From assembly GCA_963575745.1 (NCBI GenBank), contig CAUYUJ010015294.1, positions 566,001 to 630,000 on the forward strand: DNA of 64,000 nucleotides, in the 5' to 3' direction. The stretch comes from Prorocentrum cordatum (taxonomy: Eukaryota; Sar; Dinophyceae; Prorocentrales; Prorocentraceae). The position numbers were made by a program, and so were the translations under genes. The notes beneath the pieces are model-generated. The model did no database searches. It was not told the origin of the DNA and was given only the letters and a program-made list of their open reading frames with translations. Position 1 is the first letter of the stretch, and every line of letters begins with the position of its first letter. Shown here piece after piece: positions 62,958 through 64,000 of this stretch.

Positions 62958-64000
62958 GCGGCCGCCAGACGCCGTCCTCGAGCACGAACCCAGCGGCTGT
63001 CATAGCGGAGTCCCGGGGGGCAACCGGCCCCCCGCGGCGGAAACGACCTCGCTCTCGGACTCGCCCGACACTCGCCACGTCACGGGATGACCAGCGCGAG
63101 CTCACGATGCCGAAGCCCTCGGGGGACGCGTCCGACGCGGTGACGCCCCTGTTCCACGGCAGCCACCAATCGCTCTGCATGAACACCAACGGCCCCAGGA
63201 AAGCTCCGAACTCTGCCTTGACCGAGTCCCAATGCTCGATGTCCTTCGTGTAAGCGGCGTGCACGAAGGCGCACGAAGCCGCGAAGACAGCCATGGTCTC
63301 TCTCTTGATCAGAGCGGCGTAGGTACAGTGCCCGAGGATGCTCTCCACCATCTGCCCGCTGGCTCGCCCACGCTGGAGGAGGTAGAGCAGCCCCTTCTCG
63401 ATCCTGCACCGGCGCTTCGACGTGAGGAGGGTCGCAAGCCGCGAGCCATCGAGGTCAACTCCCAGCGCGGAGCCCTTCTCGGTGAAGAGCTCGACTTCGT
63501 GGATGTCCAACCCGTTCTCGCCAAAGACCTGCACCTGCTCAGAGAGGGCGGCGCCCACCGTGTCGGCGCCCCTGCCCAGGGCCCCGAGGTTGCCCACGTA
63601 GACGCACCGCCAGAGGTCCGTCACGGGGGCGCCTGTCTCGAACACGGCCGACTCTCCGCGATCCGACAGCAGGCGGGCGTGGTAAAGGAGCTGCACGCTG
63701 CCCGAGAGTCTGGTGTTGGCGTTCTGGCAGAAGTAAAGGCCCCAAGCAAAGCCCATCGGCAAAGGGCGCGCGGCGGGCCACACCTGGGTGCCCTGAGGCC
63801 ACGTCGCCCTCGACCAGAGGTAGCCCTGCGGGATCGACCTCCGCGGCGAGCACGGGCTCGTAGCAGAACATGCGGCTCATCCACGGGGGCGCGATCATGC
63901 GGTGGAAGCAGTCCTCCACATCTGCGACGCCGAGGGCAATGCGAAGTGCACGAAGAGCGCCGCGGCCGAGGTCGCTGGTCAGCTCGGGGTCCTCGTCCAC
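62878..64000 (-). pseudogene. Reverse transcriptase of the DIRS-like element (partial, broken)
   Basis: 64000-63790 gives the fingers/palm start with motif A ALGVADVEDCFHRMIAPPWM (Asp at about 63920). After a frame change near 63790, the 63783-62878 frame has motif B LPMGFAWGLYFCQ (about 63755-63725), motif C as VYVGNLGALG (63603-63574), where family members have YxDD/YxDN so a catalytic Asp has become Gly, and a thumb (ALGVDLDG). The altered motif C plus the frameshift mean no activity as read. The N-terminus lies outside the window. Confidence 0.8.

Larger units (their letters stand above)
60617..64000 (-). mobile_element. DIRS-like (tyrosine-recombinase) retroelement, 5' end outside the window
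   Basis: Minus-strand order from 64000 down: RT, RNase H, tyrosine recombinase, methyltransferase-like domain. No DDE integrase or LTR is seen. Several frameshifts (near 63790, 62935, 62510, 61540 and 61265) break the frame, so the copy is not intact. Any gag/ORF1 part lies beyond 64000. GC-rich with G/C-ending codons, unlike copia 2. Confidence 0.85.

Overview
The window looks like repeat-dominated nuclear DNA from a dinoflagellate. The reasons are dinoflagellate-style Ty1/copia polyproteins, a DIRS-like tyrosine-recombinase retroelement carrying a cytosine-methyltransferase-like domain, many fold-back (inverted-repeat) elements, long G- or C-rich minisatellites and a generally high GC content. 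The placement rests on recognising protein families by eye, not on a database search; a Prorocentrum-, Polarella- or Symbiodiniaceae-like genome would fit. I found no convincing host housekeeping gene, tRNA, rRNA, spliced-leader RNA or CRISPR array. Most long open frames are translations of simple repeats.

Layout: 1-7.4 kb holds microsatellites, an Ala/Glu-rich coding-like stretch on the minus strand split by a small inverted-repeat element, palindromic elements with ~66-bp satellite arrays, and the first two copies of a 130-170 bp fold-back MITE family. 7490-16634 is a nearly full-length but decayed Ty1/copia element on the minus strand with 112-bp LTRs and a near-perfect 5-bp target duplication. 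Its order is gag, zinc knuckle, protease, RapZ-C-like domain, Pro-rich linker, integrase, RT, RNase H. 16.6-24.9 kb is purine-rich and (GAT)n microsatellite, dispersed repeats, unassigned unique sequence and a ~80-104 bp minisatellite.

24981-32260 is a second, visibly AT-richer copia element on the plus strand: gag, CCHC remnant, protease, integrase, methyltransferase-like domain, RT, RNase H. A 212-bp MITE with an 8-bp target duplication interrupts its integrase; removing it restores frame. A 77-bp minisatellite separates the integrase from the methyltransferase-like region. 32.3-59.7 kb is mostly minisatellites, microsatellites and dispersed MITEs, with a coding-like relic near 43-44.5 kb.

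59711-60584 is a 345-bp tandem repeat whose length is a multiple of three. 60617-64000 (minus strand, running off the right edge) is a DIRS-like retroelement: RT, RNase H, tyrosine recombinase, C5-methyltransferase-like domain.

The retroelements all carry frameshifts or stops and are relics. The strongest leads are accessory domains inside retroelement polyproteins (a RapZ-C-like CxxGxHRSV domain and two methyltransferase-like domains) and the MITE families, one of which has a copy dated relative to its host element.
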